Shown here one piece after another: positions 34,673 to 46,085 of a stretch of 64,000 nt of DNA. Source of the stretch: Dendrophyllia cribrosa (Eukaryota > Cnidaria > Anthozoa > Scleractinia > Dendrophylliidae). The notes under the pieces were generated by a model, which was not told the origin of the DNA, did not search any database, and saw only the letters and a program-made list of their open reading frames with translations. The position numbers and the translations under genes were made by a program. The DNA is taken from NCBI GenBank assembly GCA_024195265.1, contig JAJLRJ010000010.1, positions 38,969,798 to 39,033,797 on the forward strand. Direction: 5' to 3'. Numbering within the stretch: position 1 is the stretch's first letter; the number at the start of each line of letters is the position of its first letter.

Positions 34673-34830
34673 AACCACCTCGTACAGCATAATAAACATT
34701 ACCACAGGAAAGTACTGCTAAGGTAGAGCCACCTTGTACAGCATAATAAACAATACCATAGGAAAGCACTGCTAAGGTAGAGCCACCTTGTGCAGATTAA
34801 CAAACAATACCATAATTTCGATTTCATCTA
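34673..34830 (+). terminator. CEP295 3'UTR with repeated polyadenylation signals
   Basis: Directly after the stop, a unit of about 65 bp is repeated two to three times (AGAACCACCTCGTACAGCATAATAAACA). Two of the units carry AATAAA (about 34690 and 34745). Likely alternative poly(A) signals. Confidence 0.5.
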
Positions 34831-34900
34831 CAGACTCAATAGTTAGAACCACGTAAGATTTGACCATAGGAAGAAAGTTTGCACTTGACAATAATCTCTT

Positions 34901-35911
34901 TTAAAGTGCACCTAACCCTTAAATACCTGGCCGGCGTCGGGGAGAGGGGAACTGGGGAGAGAGAGGGAAAGGATGCCTGTAATAAAGGGTTAACACTCGT
35001 TTACATCTCTCAAACTGACCTTGGACACCTTATGAGGTTTTACACAACGTGGTATTTTTTATCGTTATACCGTAGTACTGAAGTACACGAGAACAGAACC
35101 CCATTTATTGGGCAGAGAACTGAGAGAACAGAGCTCCGGTTAAGCAAAGAGTAGCGTGTTGGAGTTTTGCATTGATCTACAGTATTTAGGGTTAAGCACT
35201 GATTTGAAAACGGTTAGCTTTCATTTATTGTTATGGGTAACTCTATAAATATGTTAAAAATTACGTCTCCCGGCAGCTAGTCCACGTTGGTATAGTGGAT
35301 AAGGATATTAGTTATGAAGCGAACGACTCGGGTTCGAGGCATACACTATTCTGATCTTGTTTTCTAATTTTACTCTAAAGTGTAAAATAGGTTTTACTTC
35401 ATGTAACTTAAAGTGAAAAGGACAAGTCAGTTTGAGAGATGTTAACGAGTGTTAACCGCAGTAAAGACCCCTTTTGTTCATTTCTGCGGACGCTGGCGGC
35501 CGCAAAATTCCGATTGGCTAATTCGCGCTGGGCGGTAAACAAATTCCCGCGCGAAGTCAGCCAAGCGTAAAAGCGCGCACCAGTTTCTGATTGGTGAACG
35601 TATTGACAGTTGACATAATTCGATTAACAGGAAATCGGTGGGCGTGATGCGAATAGCCCTGTACTTATAGAAGGCGTTTCTTCCCTTATTCCCCCTCCTT
35701 TTTCGCGCCCTTTCTCCCCGTTTACGCCTGCCACGCAGGCTATTAAATACATATTTTCAGAATCAACTCTAAGTACAATGTACATTGTAAATTCAAATCT
35801 CTATAACTCACTAACGCGATGTTCAAAACAAGAAATATTTTACCATTCAACTATTCAATGTACGTAGAGATGATTCTGAAAATATGTATTTAAGGGTTAG
35901 GTGCACTTAAA
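34901..35911. mobile_element. 1.0-kb TIR element downstream of CEP295
   Basis: Ends TTAAAGTGCACCTAACCC (34901-34918) and GGGTTAGGTGCACTTAA (about 35894-35910) are inverted. A second inner inverted pair, GTTAACACTCG.TTACATCTCTCAAACTGAC against its complement, lies at about 34988-35018 and 35427-35456. No transposase frame is present. A tRNA-like stretch at about 35281-35350 lies inside. Confidence 0.6.
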
Positions 35912-36066
35912 TATCAATTCATTGTTACACAGACAGGTGAAGATAAAATTAGCTTTTAAGCTATCAAATCGGATATTGTCCTTGTATTTCACGAAATTCT
36001 CAAAGGAACGTTAAAGGAAATTTATTCCCGCAGTAAGCGGGAAATAATTAAGCAATAAATAGAGCG

Positions 36067-36326
36067 GTTTTCAATTGAGTGTCGTAAAACCAAAAGTATC
36101 AATCCAATCACAACAGACGCAGATATCTAATGAACCAATCAGAACTCGAAGCAAACACATGTAGCCGGCGCCAAGCGCGGGAAAACGTGTGCGACCAAGT
36201 CACGATTGGTTTTAGTTTCACTTTTGACTGGCTGAGAAAGTGGCGCAAGGATTTAAGCCACAAAGCATAGCATTGCAAGACCAAAGCAATCGCAAAATTA
36301 CTTTCGACCGACACTCGATTGAAAAC
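36067..36326 (+). repeat. 260-bp CCAATCA-rich TIR repeat
   Basis: Inverted ends GTTTTCAATTGAGTGTCG (36067-36084) and CGACACTCGATTGAAAAC (36309-36326). The body contains CAATCACAACAGACGCAG, GCGCGGGAAAACG and GATTGGTTTT. An inverted copy runs off the right edge of the window (63752 onward). Confidence 0.7.
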
Positions 36327-36519
36327 CAGAGAAATCAGATACAGATGTCTCTTATAAGTGACCTTCTCCTCCTTCCAGGAATAGTGTCGCTTACGGGTGA
36401 GTCTCAATACAGTGTTTTACTGAAGAAAGTTCCAAACGGAATTTTGTAAAATTAATATGGTTGCTGATGGTCGCTCAGCCGGAGAGAGAGAGTGATCTGT
36501 AATGATACAACATGGTTTG

Positions 36520-36745
36520 CACAAGATAAAGTAAAGTAAAACTTTATTTAAACAGGTTGACCCATTCAGCTCAAAGGCTGGTATCCATAGCATCCATAGG
36601 GAACCTGCATTAAAAATATATTTTAGGTTTTAGATTAATATTAGATATTTTATACTTTTTTATGTGTCCCCAAATTAGTATGGGTTTACCCAGGCTATAA
36701 GGTCTTTTGACACTTAAATAAAGTTTCTATCTATCTATCTATTAA
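36520..36745. repeat. LINE 3' fragments with (CTAT)n tail
   Basis: GGTTTACCCAGGCTATAAGG followed by CACTTAAATAAAGTTTCTATCTATC is a LINE 3' end on plus. The same sequence is at 60865-60942. Just before it, AAACTTTATTTAAACAGG is a similar end in the opposite direction. Confidence 0.5.
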
Positions 36746-37034
36746 AAATCTAATAAAAATACTAATTACAAAAAGAAACGTTTCTGCTCGGCGGCACAAA
36801 GATTGTATGTTTCAGAGTTTACTATGTTTGCAGGGAGTTCGTTTAAAATTTTCGCGCCACTAAAAAGAAAGGTATTTTTCTCAAAATTTAGTTTAACCCT
36901 TGGTAGGAAAGCCTAATGTTCTGAGCTCGGTTGTCAGTCAAAGCATGATTAAGCTAACCCAGAATTAGCGTCAATTTTGAATCCAGTGAATGTAACACAA
37001 CCTACATGAAAAACTCGCCCAGTATAACTTAAGG
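36746..37034. other. Spacer, nothing recognised
   Basis: No supported gene. Minor similarity to repeat sequence only. Confidence 0.3.
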
Positions 37035-37205
37035 TAATGTTACACGGGACGATTCGCAACGACGGTTTTTAGCGCAATATGGGTGCGCTTGGGTTGAAAA
37101 ATTTGCAACGCAAAAACACGAATTTTGCTCAAGTTGTTTCGTGTAACATACCTGTCGTTAATTTTGTTACGCTAAAAATCGTCTTTGCGAATCGTCCCGT
37201 GTAAC
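37035..37205. repeat. 171-bp TIR MITE
   Basis: GTTACACGGGACGATTCGCA near 37038 and TGCGAATCGTCCCGTGTAAC near 37185-37204 are exact complements. The inner part has GCAACGCAAAAA motifs. Confidence 0.75.
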
Positions 37206-37430
37206 ATCAACTTTATGATGCAGCGGAGAAATGTGTACCTCCTACACCCTTTCCCTCGATCCGCCCCTGGTCTCCCCCAACTTAGGAGCATGCATAAATA
37301 CAATGGCAAACATTTTGTGGAAAATAAATTTTCATGTGCTTCTGGAAACTCTGTCAAGGAATGGATTAGAAATAGAAAATAAAAAAACTTGTATGTATGT
37401 ACACCATGACCATCCAAAGCAACATAGATA

Positions 37431-38714
37431 CAGTGGAACCTCGATTTAACGAACCTCTATAATATATATAGATAGGCTGGGCCTAACAGCGTCACTCTGA
37501 ACAAGCTTAACTAAGGTGAAAGGTCGGAAGGACAAAAATTAAGATTGACGACCGGGCTATTTTTCAATTTTAGCAATTCTCAAAAACAGTATTACGCGAT
37601 CGTCTGCACAGTACATTTAGACCGTATAAAAGTTCACAAAACAACTTTTTCTCCGCCTACAATAACTAGTACGACTACTTTCCGAATAAAATACAGTCGT
37701 TGCTTGTCAAAAATTGCCCGAGAAACTGATTTGGAAATCAAAATTGCAAAAATACACAAATAGATTTGCATAAGGCGACGCGAGTGAAGATAGAACTATA
37801 AAATAGCTTTTTAATCTATGTAATGAATGAACAAACACATAAAAATGGACAACACAATCTTCTTTCGAAACATTTTATTCAAATCTCCATTAGTTTATGT
37901 TTAAAAGCAAAACACGTACCATTTATAACACATCGAGTTCGAGCTGCCTTGGATGAAATTCAAGAAATCGATACAACTGAATTTAAGCACGTTTAAAAAA
38001 CAATTCTCCAAAACTAATCAAGAACACAAAGAAAAAGTCAATCACAGATTGACATCAACATAAATTCACATCGAAAAATGTAATCTGTTTTACCTTCAAG
38101 TCCCTCTCTTCCTTGAAAATTCTTTAAATCTCCGCAATCCGTTATGAAAACATCTCGCATGTTGTGTGGCGTCGTACGTCCAACACGGGCAGCCGCGCGC
38201 GGGCGGCACACGCGCCCGCGAAACATTCCGCTAGCCATGACCATGAAAAATGACGGGCATAGGTTTAGTTCTACGAGTATGGGGCTCCGCAACGAAGTCC
38301 TCGGTATAACGAACGATATTCTTCAGCCCGGCAAAATTACAAGTAAAATCTATGAAACAGAACCTCGACATAAAGAACATAATCTGGCGGCCCAAACGAT
38401 AAATCTACCCCGGGATAACGAATAAATATAAACGCAATGCAAGCCAAAAACAAGAGGAAAGTACATTGGAAGACCTCTTTGATTAAGCATCTACAGAACT
38501 GTAGCAAGTGTATTTGTAGCTTCTCAGTGTTATTTGTTCAGATCCTGAAATGCTGGGTACTGCGACGTAACACCGTTACAAAACAATTATTAACTATACC
38601 TCGATATAACGAACATTTTGGTTGTTTTTCCGCAAATTCGTTATAATGAGCTTTTCGATTTAACGAACCCATTTCTCTAGTCCCTTGGCACTTCGTTAAA
38701 TCGAGGTTCCACTG
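37431..38714. mobile_element. 1.28-kb pogo/mariner-like non-autonomous element
   Basis: Inverted ends start CAGTGGAACCTCGATTTAAC (37431 on) and mirror GTTAAATCGAGGTTCCACTG (38695-38714). TA lies on both sides (37429-37430, 38715-38716), the Tc1/mariner/pogo target duplication. Related subterminal pieces such as CTCGATATAACGAAC lie inside. No transposase with DDE/D is seen. A frame at 38144-38425 (plus) is open but unrecognised and may be captured sequence. Confidence 0.82.
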
Positions 38715-39429
38715 TATTTACCCATTCTGTAAGTATTTGCTTTGCTTGTGCAGGCTGAATAGGAGCGCCAGCTCTGTAAAAACTTGGAACTGTTTATTTT
38801 GACTTTGATTGTTTCTTAATGATCAAACTCTGACAAATTGTCAACAAAACAACTAGACAAACAGTCAATAGTCACATTCTCTTTAACTCATTTTTAATTG
38901 CATAATAAACCCTAAGTTATTTCCAAATCGTGGTGTACTCAATAACAAAAAAGAAATCAATGATTATTAATTTTTTAAAATTAAGTAAAAGAAAATATTT
39001 ACTGATCAGTAACCATAACGTTCGCTTCTTTTTTTAAATTCTGATTTAAAACTAAAACCGTTGTAAGATATAACCTGTCTCAATATTATTTGCAATGTAG
39101 CTATCAAATTGATGCATTTAATTTGGCTTAGGGAAGGGGAGTATTCGTATGTAACATGTGCAATAGAAGTTAATTTGTTATTATTAGTAGTGGAGTAGTT
39201 TCTATCTAAGCTAGAGTATGCATCACTCCAACGGAAATGGTAAAATCGAGTCAGCTTGCTCGGATATGGGGCGTCTGAAAATAGCCATGTTTTGTCTCCT
39301 GATCTGAAAAATAGTATACTTTAGATTTTTGTATTTGCTTAGATCCGAGATGGATATGAAAAGTGGCATTTTTGTGTGGCACACTCCTAGCTAAGATTCT
39401 ATGGGGTACTCCCCATCTGGAAAAAGGTT

Positions 39430-39530
39430 GATGCTTAGTACCCCCCCCTCCACACACAGACCAGATTAATGCTTAGTATCTCCCCCCCCCCCCCCCCACC
39501 CCCTTCACACACAGACCAGATTAACGCTAA
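39430..39530. repeat. Short tandem duplication with poly-C tract
   Basis: GCTTAGTA(C)n...CACACACAGACCAGATTAA is repeated twice, and the second unit has a run of about 16 C (39482-39498). Confidence 0.5.
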
Positions 39531-39906
39531 AAATCATCTTTTAGTGTTCTAAAGTGTGAGCATTTCAATGAAAGCTGTTGAGTAGTAGTTCCCTGTATTA
39601 CAATATCATGCTGTACAAGGCAACACTTCTACTGAACTGTCTTCTGCAAGATTGCATGCTGGCATTAATGAGAAAAGGAAGACACTTGAGGCAAAAAATC
39701 TTTGAAGCAGCTTTGATGACTTGGTCAGGCGCAGATCCAGACTGGTATCCACTGTTTTACTGAAATTGGTCAGATTTTTTATCAAGAATATATAATTTTG
39801 TCTCATCCAGAGTCATTAGCTTGTCATCCATCGGTGGATAATCATTATTAGCTTTGTATTTATAATAATTTAAAATATTTAAAAACACATGCAAACATTA
39901 CTTTGT

Positions 39907-42900
39907 CTATATGCTATTGCTGATATTTAAGGTTTCCCCAAGGATTTTGAAAGGGCCTGATGAACCAGCATCAGAAAACCTTTTGTTCATTGTCATTGAC
40001 GTCTGAAAACAAAAAGAAAACATTTATATCAGAAACTTATAATCCAAACAATTTGACAGTAAAATATAAAAATTCTGACTTCATTTAACCTTGCTTAAGG
40101 GGGAGCCATTCATCTTTTTGCAAAGGTGGGGTTGAGGGGGCTGTTCTGGCCACATAACTGACAATTATGTATAGTCAACTATCGCCTTGCGGCACTTCAC
40201 TACAATGGACAACCCTAAAGGTATTTAGTGGAAAAACTCCTGCTGTTACAGACCCTGCGATGAACCATGATACAAAATTACAGCTCCATCTGTGTTGATC
40301 TTCTGTGGCTTTTTTTTTTCATTACAACCCCTTTCTATTATGGACACCATATTGTGTCCCCAAGGTGTCTGGTATAGTGAGAGTTGACTGTACCCTTTAT
40401 ACACCTGGGTGGAGAGAGACAATGCTGAGTGTTTATTGTCTGGTCTCAGAAAACAACAAGAGGGTATAGACCAGAACTCAAACCATTGATGTTCCAATCT
40501 CAAGTCTGGCACAATAATCAAATGCCAACACCCCACCCATTCCAGTCAGATTCAGAAAATCAAGGCTATGATATTAGAAACACCTAATTTGATTCATTAT
40601 TGATAAACTTACCATTGCTACAGGAAACATAAAGTTCTGCTCCTTTAATAATGAAACCTGAAGTCATAATAAATCCAATTATTTTAAGTTTTGTTCTATT
40701 GCAGTGGGCATAGTTTCTCATTTAAAAATGCCCCTGAAATTTATCTAAAACTCAGCCCTATAAGCCAGTATTTATTTAAACCTGGTGCTTATATTCAGAG
40801 TCAATATGGGTTAGCAGCTCTTTCATCACATTCAAGAATGCTGCGCAAAACTTGAGAGTTCCCCCTCCCCCTCAACTAGGCATGTGACTGCAAATAGTTG
40901 ACACTTAGTAAATTTAAGCATTACATCTTGCTTAGAAGTAGACTGTAAAAACATTTGGTTTTTCCCTAAAAGTTTAGCCACAGAGAGTAAATTTATACAA
41001 ACTTAACCTCTGTATTTCTTTTCCGCTTTTTGTAACACAAATGTATCTAATAGGTTTGGACAAATTCGAATTGCTATAAATTAGATTGATATATTCTTAC
41101 ACAGCCCAGAAATAGCTGGCCGAAAACCCACGAAAATCACGTAAAATCCGTCAGCCATTACTCCGTTCATAAATCCAAGCCCACGTTCAACAAACAACAA
41201 AGCCAAAATTAGGCACGTGTTGACTCATTGACGTCACAAAATCTTTTGGCCAACTCGATCCAACTCTCAGGATTCGGTCCCGGTCATTTTTGAATTGAGT
41301 AATGGCGGCAAGCCGAATTCGAAATGTAAAGTTAAAATAATGGCACTTCCCGTACGAGTTTTGACTTGAAACTTCGCAAGGTAAGTAACAAGTACTTTTT
41401 TTTTAAATATGAAGAGAACAGGAAGATTAATGTATATTTTTGATCATAGTGGCACTTTAAGGACTTTAAAGCATTGACAAATATTTAAGGTAAAATACAA
41501 TTTTACAAAATAATGGTCACATCAGACATAATTTAAATTTGTTTTTGTGTTTTGTGGTGATTATTAAACATTATTATTGTTGTAATACTGACCAAATGTT
41601 GTGACATCAAACATGAGATTTTGAAATTCAAGTTGACAAAAAAATATTTATGAGTCAAGATTTGCTGATTTGAAGTCAAGAAAGAGAATGCTGACTAGTT
41701 GTCGCACATACTGAAATCCGCACCAGTCAAGAATAGGAACCATGGGAAATACAGGCCAGATATTTTCTAAATTCTCCACAACACGTCAAGCGATGCCATG
41801 CAACTCATTCAAAGCATTCAAAGCCATGTGACGAGTTGTAGGGTCGAAAGACGAAAGTGCAGCATTTCCTGTGCTTCTAGACGGGTGTCGCATTTCAGTA
41901 TGTGCAACAACTGTTTATGTTACCGTTATCTCTTGTCTTAACTCAGTTTTTTTTTCAACTTCAAATCTCAAGTTTTTTTGTCAACTTGGATTTCAAATCT
42001 TGACTTGTGTTTCTTGTCACTACTATTGGTCAGTATAATGTACTTATTGACTAACTGAGAGGGCTGACCTAACTTAGTCAATAAGTATTTTATCATATGA
42101 CCAATTTGGAGACAAAATTACTTGAAATTTTAACATGCGAGGCCGTCCGGTTTTGTAGTAGGTCCGTACGGCTTTTTCCGGTCCCGCTCACGCAAATGTG
42201 TACGCAGGGCTCGAAATTAAAAAAATTTATCAATTGCAATTTGCGAGTAATTCCTAAAATATAGTCGCAAGTTCAAATTTTAGTCGCAAAAAGAATAAAT
42301 AAGATTTCTACTACCACCAGAACTGGAAATGAGAAACAAAAAATTTCTGAGAAAGTCTGAAAAAGTGCGCCCATGATACACTCCTTGGAAACCGCATTAA
42401 TGGAGTATGAAATCGACGATTAAGTCACGCAACATTCAACGTGAATATTTTCGCAGGATTTTTTGGGTAAAATTACAAATACCTGCAGTTACAAGTTAGA
42501 CACAAGACTATTGAATATAATTCCTTTATTAGCTAGGCCATAAAACAGTCGCAAAATCGCGACTAATAGACAAATTTTAGTCGCAGAAGCAAAATCTTTA
42601 GTCGCAAATGCGCCCGATACAGGCGCAATTTCGAGCCATGGTATGGCCCTCATACAGTTATCAATGGTTTTGCAAAGAAAAGGTTCATAGGGCCGTGCAG
42701 GTCATGTGATATATCATGTTATTACCTTTAATGTATTCCAGAAGTCTCGACTTACGTATTATGTTTTTGGACGTGTTTTACGGGAATAAGTTCGTGTTCC
42801 AGTATCCTGTATGATGCCTAGTGATGTTGGATGATGTCTAGTTCCATTAGATGATTTCTAGAGAAGTTGATTAGGTCTAGCAACGTGCGATGATGTGTAG

Positions 42901-43747
42901 TGATGTTCCATGACGGGTGGTTAGGATTGGTGGTGGTTTAGGGGACAACATTGTTATTGATTTTCAATTTGGTGTACTGGAACACGAACTTATTACCTGT
43001 TTTACTGTCAATATGTTTTTGTCTGCAATGGAACGCCATACGTTTGCTTTGGGAGTTAAAGGGTTGAGAGAGGTACCGCTTTGAAATATGTGAATTGCTT
43101 TTTAGCAGTTTGATATTGGTTTTAAAGAGGAGATATTTTGCTAATTGTCTGAAACAGGGTAAGCTTAAAGATTTATGACATCTATTTCAGACAATAACCA
43201 AAACATCTCCTCTTTCATACCAAATTGCCAAAAAGCAATACATTCTGGGGCGACTCATACATGTACAGTTAATGTAGGGGAGTATGTCTCTGTTTCTCTG
43301 GTTACTTACGCTATAAATGTGGTCTTTTTCTCCCAGACTCCGTGTCTTTGTAGACGCGCGCTGTTGTTGAATTCGTTCATCATTGGATTTCTTCCACATT
43401 GTGTAATACTTTCTCGCTAGTGACCGATACTCTTCTGATTTTCGCTTCTCGGCTTCAACAAGGTTCTTCATTTCGGCTTGCACTGATGAAATCATATCAG
43501 CGATCTGGTTTTCAGCCTCTGTGCGTTTTTTGGCGAGTTGCATATCTGTCTTTTGTGCTTTCCGTCTCGCCGCCCACCTTTTCTTCTGTTGTCTCCGGTT
43601 GGCTTTCCATTGTTTTATCTGCTCGGGGGTTCCTTTATTCTTAGTTTTACATTTTACAACTGTTGTGGGATTGTTTGTAGCTGGGCTACCGACTGGTCCT
43701 TGTTTTTGATTCTCTACAGTTGCAATCGAACTTGCCTCCGTCGCCAT
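39907..43747 (-). CDS. Unrecognised basic coiled-coil protein, gene A of tandem pair
   Basis: Three exons join in phase 0: 43310-43747, 40613-40657, 39907-40002, giving 192 aa. Start: ATG at 43747 in strong context (AAGATGGCGAC). Residues 1-35 are Thr/Ser/Ala-rich. About 40-75 are very basic (GTPEQIKQWKANRRQQKKRW). About 78-130 form a charged coiled coil (EAEKRKSEEYRSLARKYYTM). The short tail reads VSLLKEQNFMFPVAM then TSMTMNKRFSDAGSSGPFKI. Splice sites are consensus (GC|GTAAGT, TTCAG|GTT, ATG|GTAAGT, TTTTCAG|ACG). All three exons recur intact in gene B, with in-frame indels only. I do not recognise the family. It could be the N-terminal part of a larger cnidarian protein, or a domesticated transposon product. 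Nuclear location is plausible from the basic patch but only inferred. Confidence 0.68.
40370..40535 (-). repeat. SINE copy in duplication A
   Basis: Minus-strand SINE body with CTCTCTCCACCCAGGTG and a degenerate B box. It is shared with copy B at 47515-47675, so it predates the duplication. Confidence 0.45.
42207..42638 (+). repeat. TIR repeat GGCTCGAAATT
   Basis: Begins GGGCTCGAAATT and ends AATTTCGAGCC, with TAGTCGCAA motifs near both ends. A partial inverted copy is at 55084-55360. Present only in copy A, so it may be an insertion after the duplication. Confidence 0.55.
42781..42998. repeat. MITE with ATGATG minisatellite core
   Basis: Inverted ends AATAAGTTCGTGTTCCAGTA and TACTGGAACACGAACTTATT enclose a degenerate 13-15 bp repeat (GATGATGTCTAGT). 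Confidence 0.65.
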
Positions 43748-43824
43748 CTTTGTTTTGATGTTTTCGTGTCGTTTACGCGCCAAAACAGATTCGAGCAAAA
43801 GACTGGAGACGAGGCGCCAAATGT

Positions 43825-44611
43825 TACGCCACAGGTAGCCCAAGCTTAGTATGTGCTGTTCTTTGTTACGCAACGAACGATTTATAGCCTTTGTATAGAA
43901 AATTCATTTTAGTTTTATATATGCTAAAATAAAGCTTTAATGGGGAAATAAACTTAACTCACCTCAACATTGTATTTTCGTTGTGTCTTGTGTGCAATTT
44001 GGGCGCAAATGATGTCCATTAGACGGTTTTGTGGCTTACGAGTTTTTGCGATGTCGTTGGTTGTCGTGTCGTCGTTGGTTATCTTGTAACTATGAATTTC
44101 AAGTTGTTTGCTTCTGACGTTCCTACCTAAATAAGTTTCTGTGATTGCAAGAATGTCGAAACTGCACACGTGCAAAAGGATCTTTACTTCATCAACTTTA
44201 TTCGGCGAAGACTACGGATATTGCCCGGCGGGGTTACTCCCGACAATTTAGGATAGGTGTGTGCCGCCAAGGTTCTCAAACCCTGACCCTATTCAAGGGT
44301 AGAAATTCGAGATTTGATACCTTTTTTAAGGCCCAATTCAGGCGTGTGGTACAGTTTTAACAGACCATATCTTTTTCGTTTTGCGCGTTGGGGTGGATAC
44401 TGCAATTTATTGACCCTATCTAAGGAATATCTATTAAAAAGGATCACAATACCAAAAATACAAAAAAAGATACCCTATTTAAGGACTGAGCACCTCAAAA
44501 ACCCTACCCTATCGGGCGGCACATACCTATATAGTGTATATAAGGGAGTGCCCCCCTCCCCCCCCCCCCCCCCCCCTCGGGGGATATCGATATGTGCGAC
44601 GTTTAAACGTC
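43825..44611. repeat. Spacer between duplications: LINE endonuclease scrap and G-rich repeat
   Basis: On minus, about 44175-44050 reads FDILAITETYLGRNVRSKQL, the TE motif of a LINE endonuclease. About 44260-44590 is an inverted copy of the G-rich repeat family, ending in a run of about 26 C (44551-44576). Confidence 0.5.
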
Positions 44612-45039
44612 TTGATGATCAAACTGACAAAACTAGACAAATTGTCAACAGAACAACAAGACAAACAGTCAATATAGTCACATTCTCTTTAACTCATTTT
44701 TAATTGCATAATACACTGTAAGTTATTTTCAAATCGCAAGAAATAAATGATTAACAACAATAAAATTAAATAAATGAAAATATTTAATGATCAGTAACCA
44801 TAACGTTTTCTTTTAAATTCTGATTTAAAACTAAAACTGTTTGAGGTATAATGTCTCAATATTATTATACAATGTACCTATCAAATTGATGCATTTTAAT
44901 TTGACTTAGGGAAGGGGAGTATTCATATGTAACATGTGCAATAGAAGTTAATTTGTTATTATTATTAGTAGAGTAGTTTCTAACTATAAAAGGGAATGGT
45001 AAAATTAAGTCATGTTGGTCGGATATGGGGCATCTGAAA

Positions 45040-45218
45040 CAGGGCTGTCATTAAGGGCCATTACCCGTAGCATCAGTTACGGGTGAGTGCACTTGATGGG
45101 ACCTCAATGTTATGGGTGATCTTGCCTGTTATAGGTTCAATTTACTGGCAAAGCAACAAGCTTGTTAGGGGTGTTAAGATCAGAGCAACGCCTGTTTCAA
45201 ATCTTAATGACAGCCCTG
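45040..45218. mobile_element. 179-bp MITE with TGAAA target duplication
   Basis: Ends CAGGGCTGTCATTAA and TTAATGACAGCCCTG. Flanked by TGAAA at 45035-45039 and 45219-45223. The matching empty site, with a single TGAAA, is at 39276-39280 in copy A. A sequence starting the same way is at about 25547. Confidence 0.88.
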
Positions 45219-45338
45219 TGAAAATAACCATGTTTTGTCTCCTGATCTGAAAAATAGTATACTTTAGATTTTTGTATTTAGAATTTGGCTAAGATCCGAG
45301 ATGCATATGAAAAGTCACATTTTTGTGTGGCACACTCC

Positions 45339-45758
45339 CCTGGGGGGTACTCCCTTATATAAGCTATACTGGAATGTGCTGCTGGATGGGGTCGGGTTTT
45401 TGACCTTCTAGGTCTGAAATGGGGTCTCAGTTTCGCCCACTAAGTCTGAGATGGGGTTTACTTTTTCCGTTCAATTTTCGAATTAAGTGTTTTGTCATTT
45501 TTTTCCGGTACATTTTTCATCTGGAACCGTGCCTGTGGAAGTTTCACTCGATTCAATGAGCTTGTATGGGTTTGATGCCTAATTCTGTCAATTTGTGTAA
45601 ACAAACTCCCTTTTTTGTATAAAGAGCCTTTTACCAAATTTAACTGTTTGGTCTGAGATAGTAAAAAAAAATAGAAATTTTAGGTCTGAGATGGGGTAAG
45701 GGTTCTTAGGTCCCAGTGAAACACCCCACCTAAAACATTGCAGAATACCCCTCCCCCC
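45339..45758 (+). mobile_element. 420-bp G-rich element with 10-bp target duplication
   Basis: Flanked by GGCACACTCC at 45329-45338 and 45759-45768. The same decamer occurs once at the empty site in copy A (39378-39387). Ends are CCTGGGGGGTACTCCC and GAATACCCCTCCCCCC, imperfect inverted G/C-rich termini. The body has GGTCTGAGATGGGGT-type phrases. No coding capacity. Confidence 0.82.
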
Positions 45759-46085
45759 GGCACACTCCTAGCTAACATTCTATTTGGTAGTCCCCCTCAG
45801 GGGCAAGGTAAATGCTTACTACCACCCCCCCCCCCCCCCCCCCCTTGTCCTCCACACACGGACCAGAACTTGACCATTTTTCTCTGAAAATAGACATGTT
45901 TTGTCTCCAGATCTGAAAAATAGTATACTTTAGATTTTTGCCAATTGGCCTGAAAACTGAGTAATAATTATAATTTTGTCTCATCCAGAGTCATTAGCTT
46001 GTCAGCCATCGGTGCGTAATCATTATTAAACTTGTATTTATAATCCTTTAAAAATATTTAAAAACACATGCAAACATTACTTTAT

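Larger units (their letters stand above)
38816..43824. repeat. Segmental duplication copy A
   Basis: Aligns in order with copy B (about 44612-52656): 38816-39280, 39360-39430, 39780-40130, 40290-40900, 41400-42060 and 43160-43824 match 44612-45035, 45225-45338 plus 45759-45790, 45960-46285, 47040-48060, 48130-48870 and 51990-52656. Identity looks high by eye. Copy B is larger because of insertions. Confidence 0.8.

Noticed and set aside
35281..35350. tRNA-like stretch (GTTGGTATAGTGGATAAGG and GGGTTCGAGGC)
   Set aside because: A-box and B-box-like parts are present, but the 3' acceptor strand does not pair with GTCCACG and the anticodon arm is poor. It lies inside a TIR element. Treated as a decayed tRNA-derived piece, not a tRNA gene.
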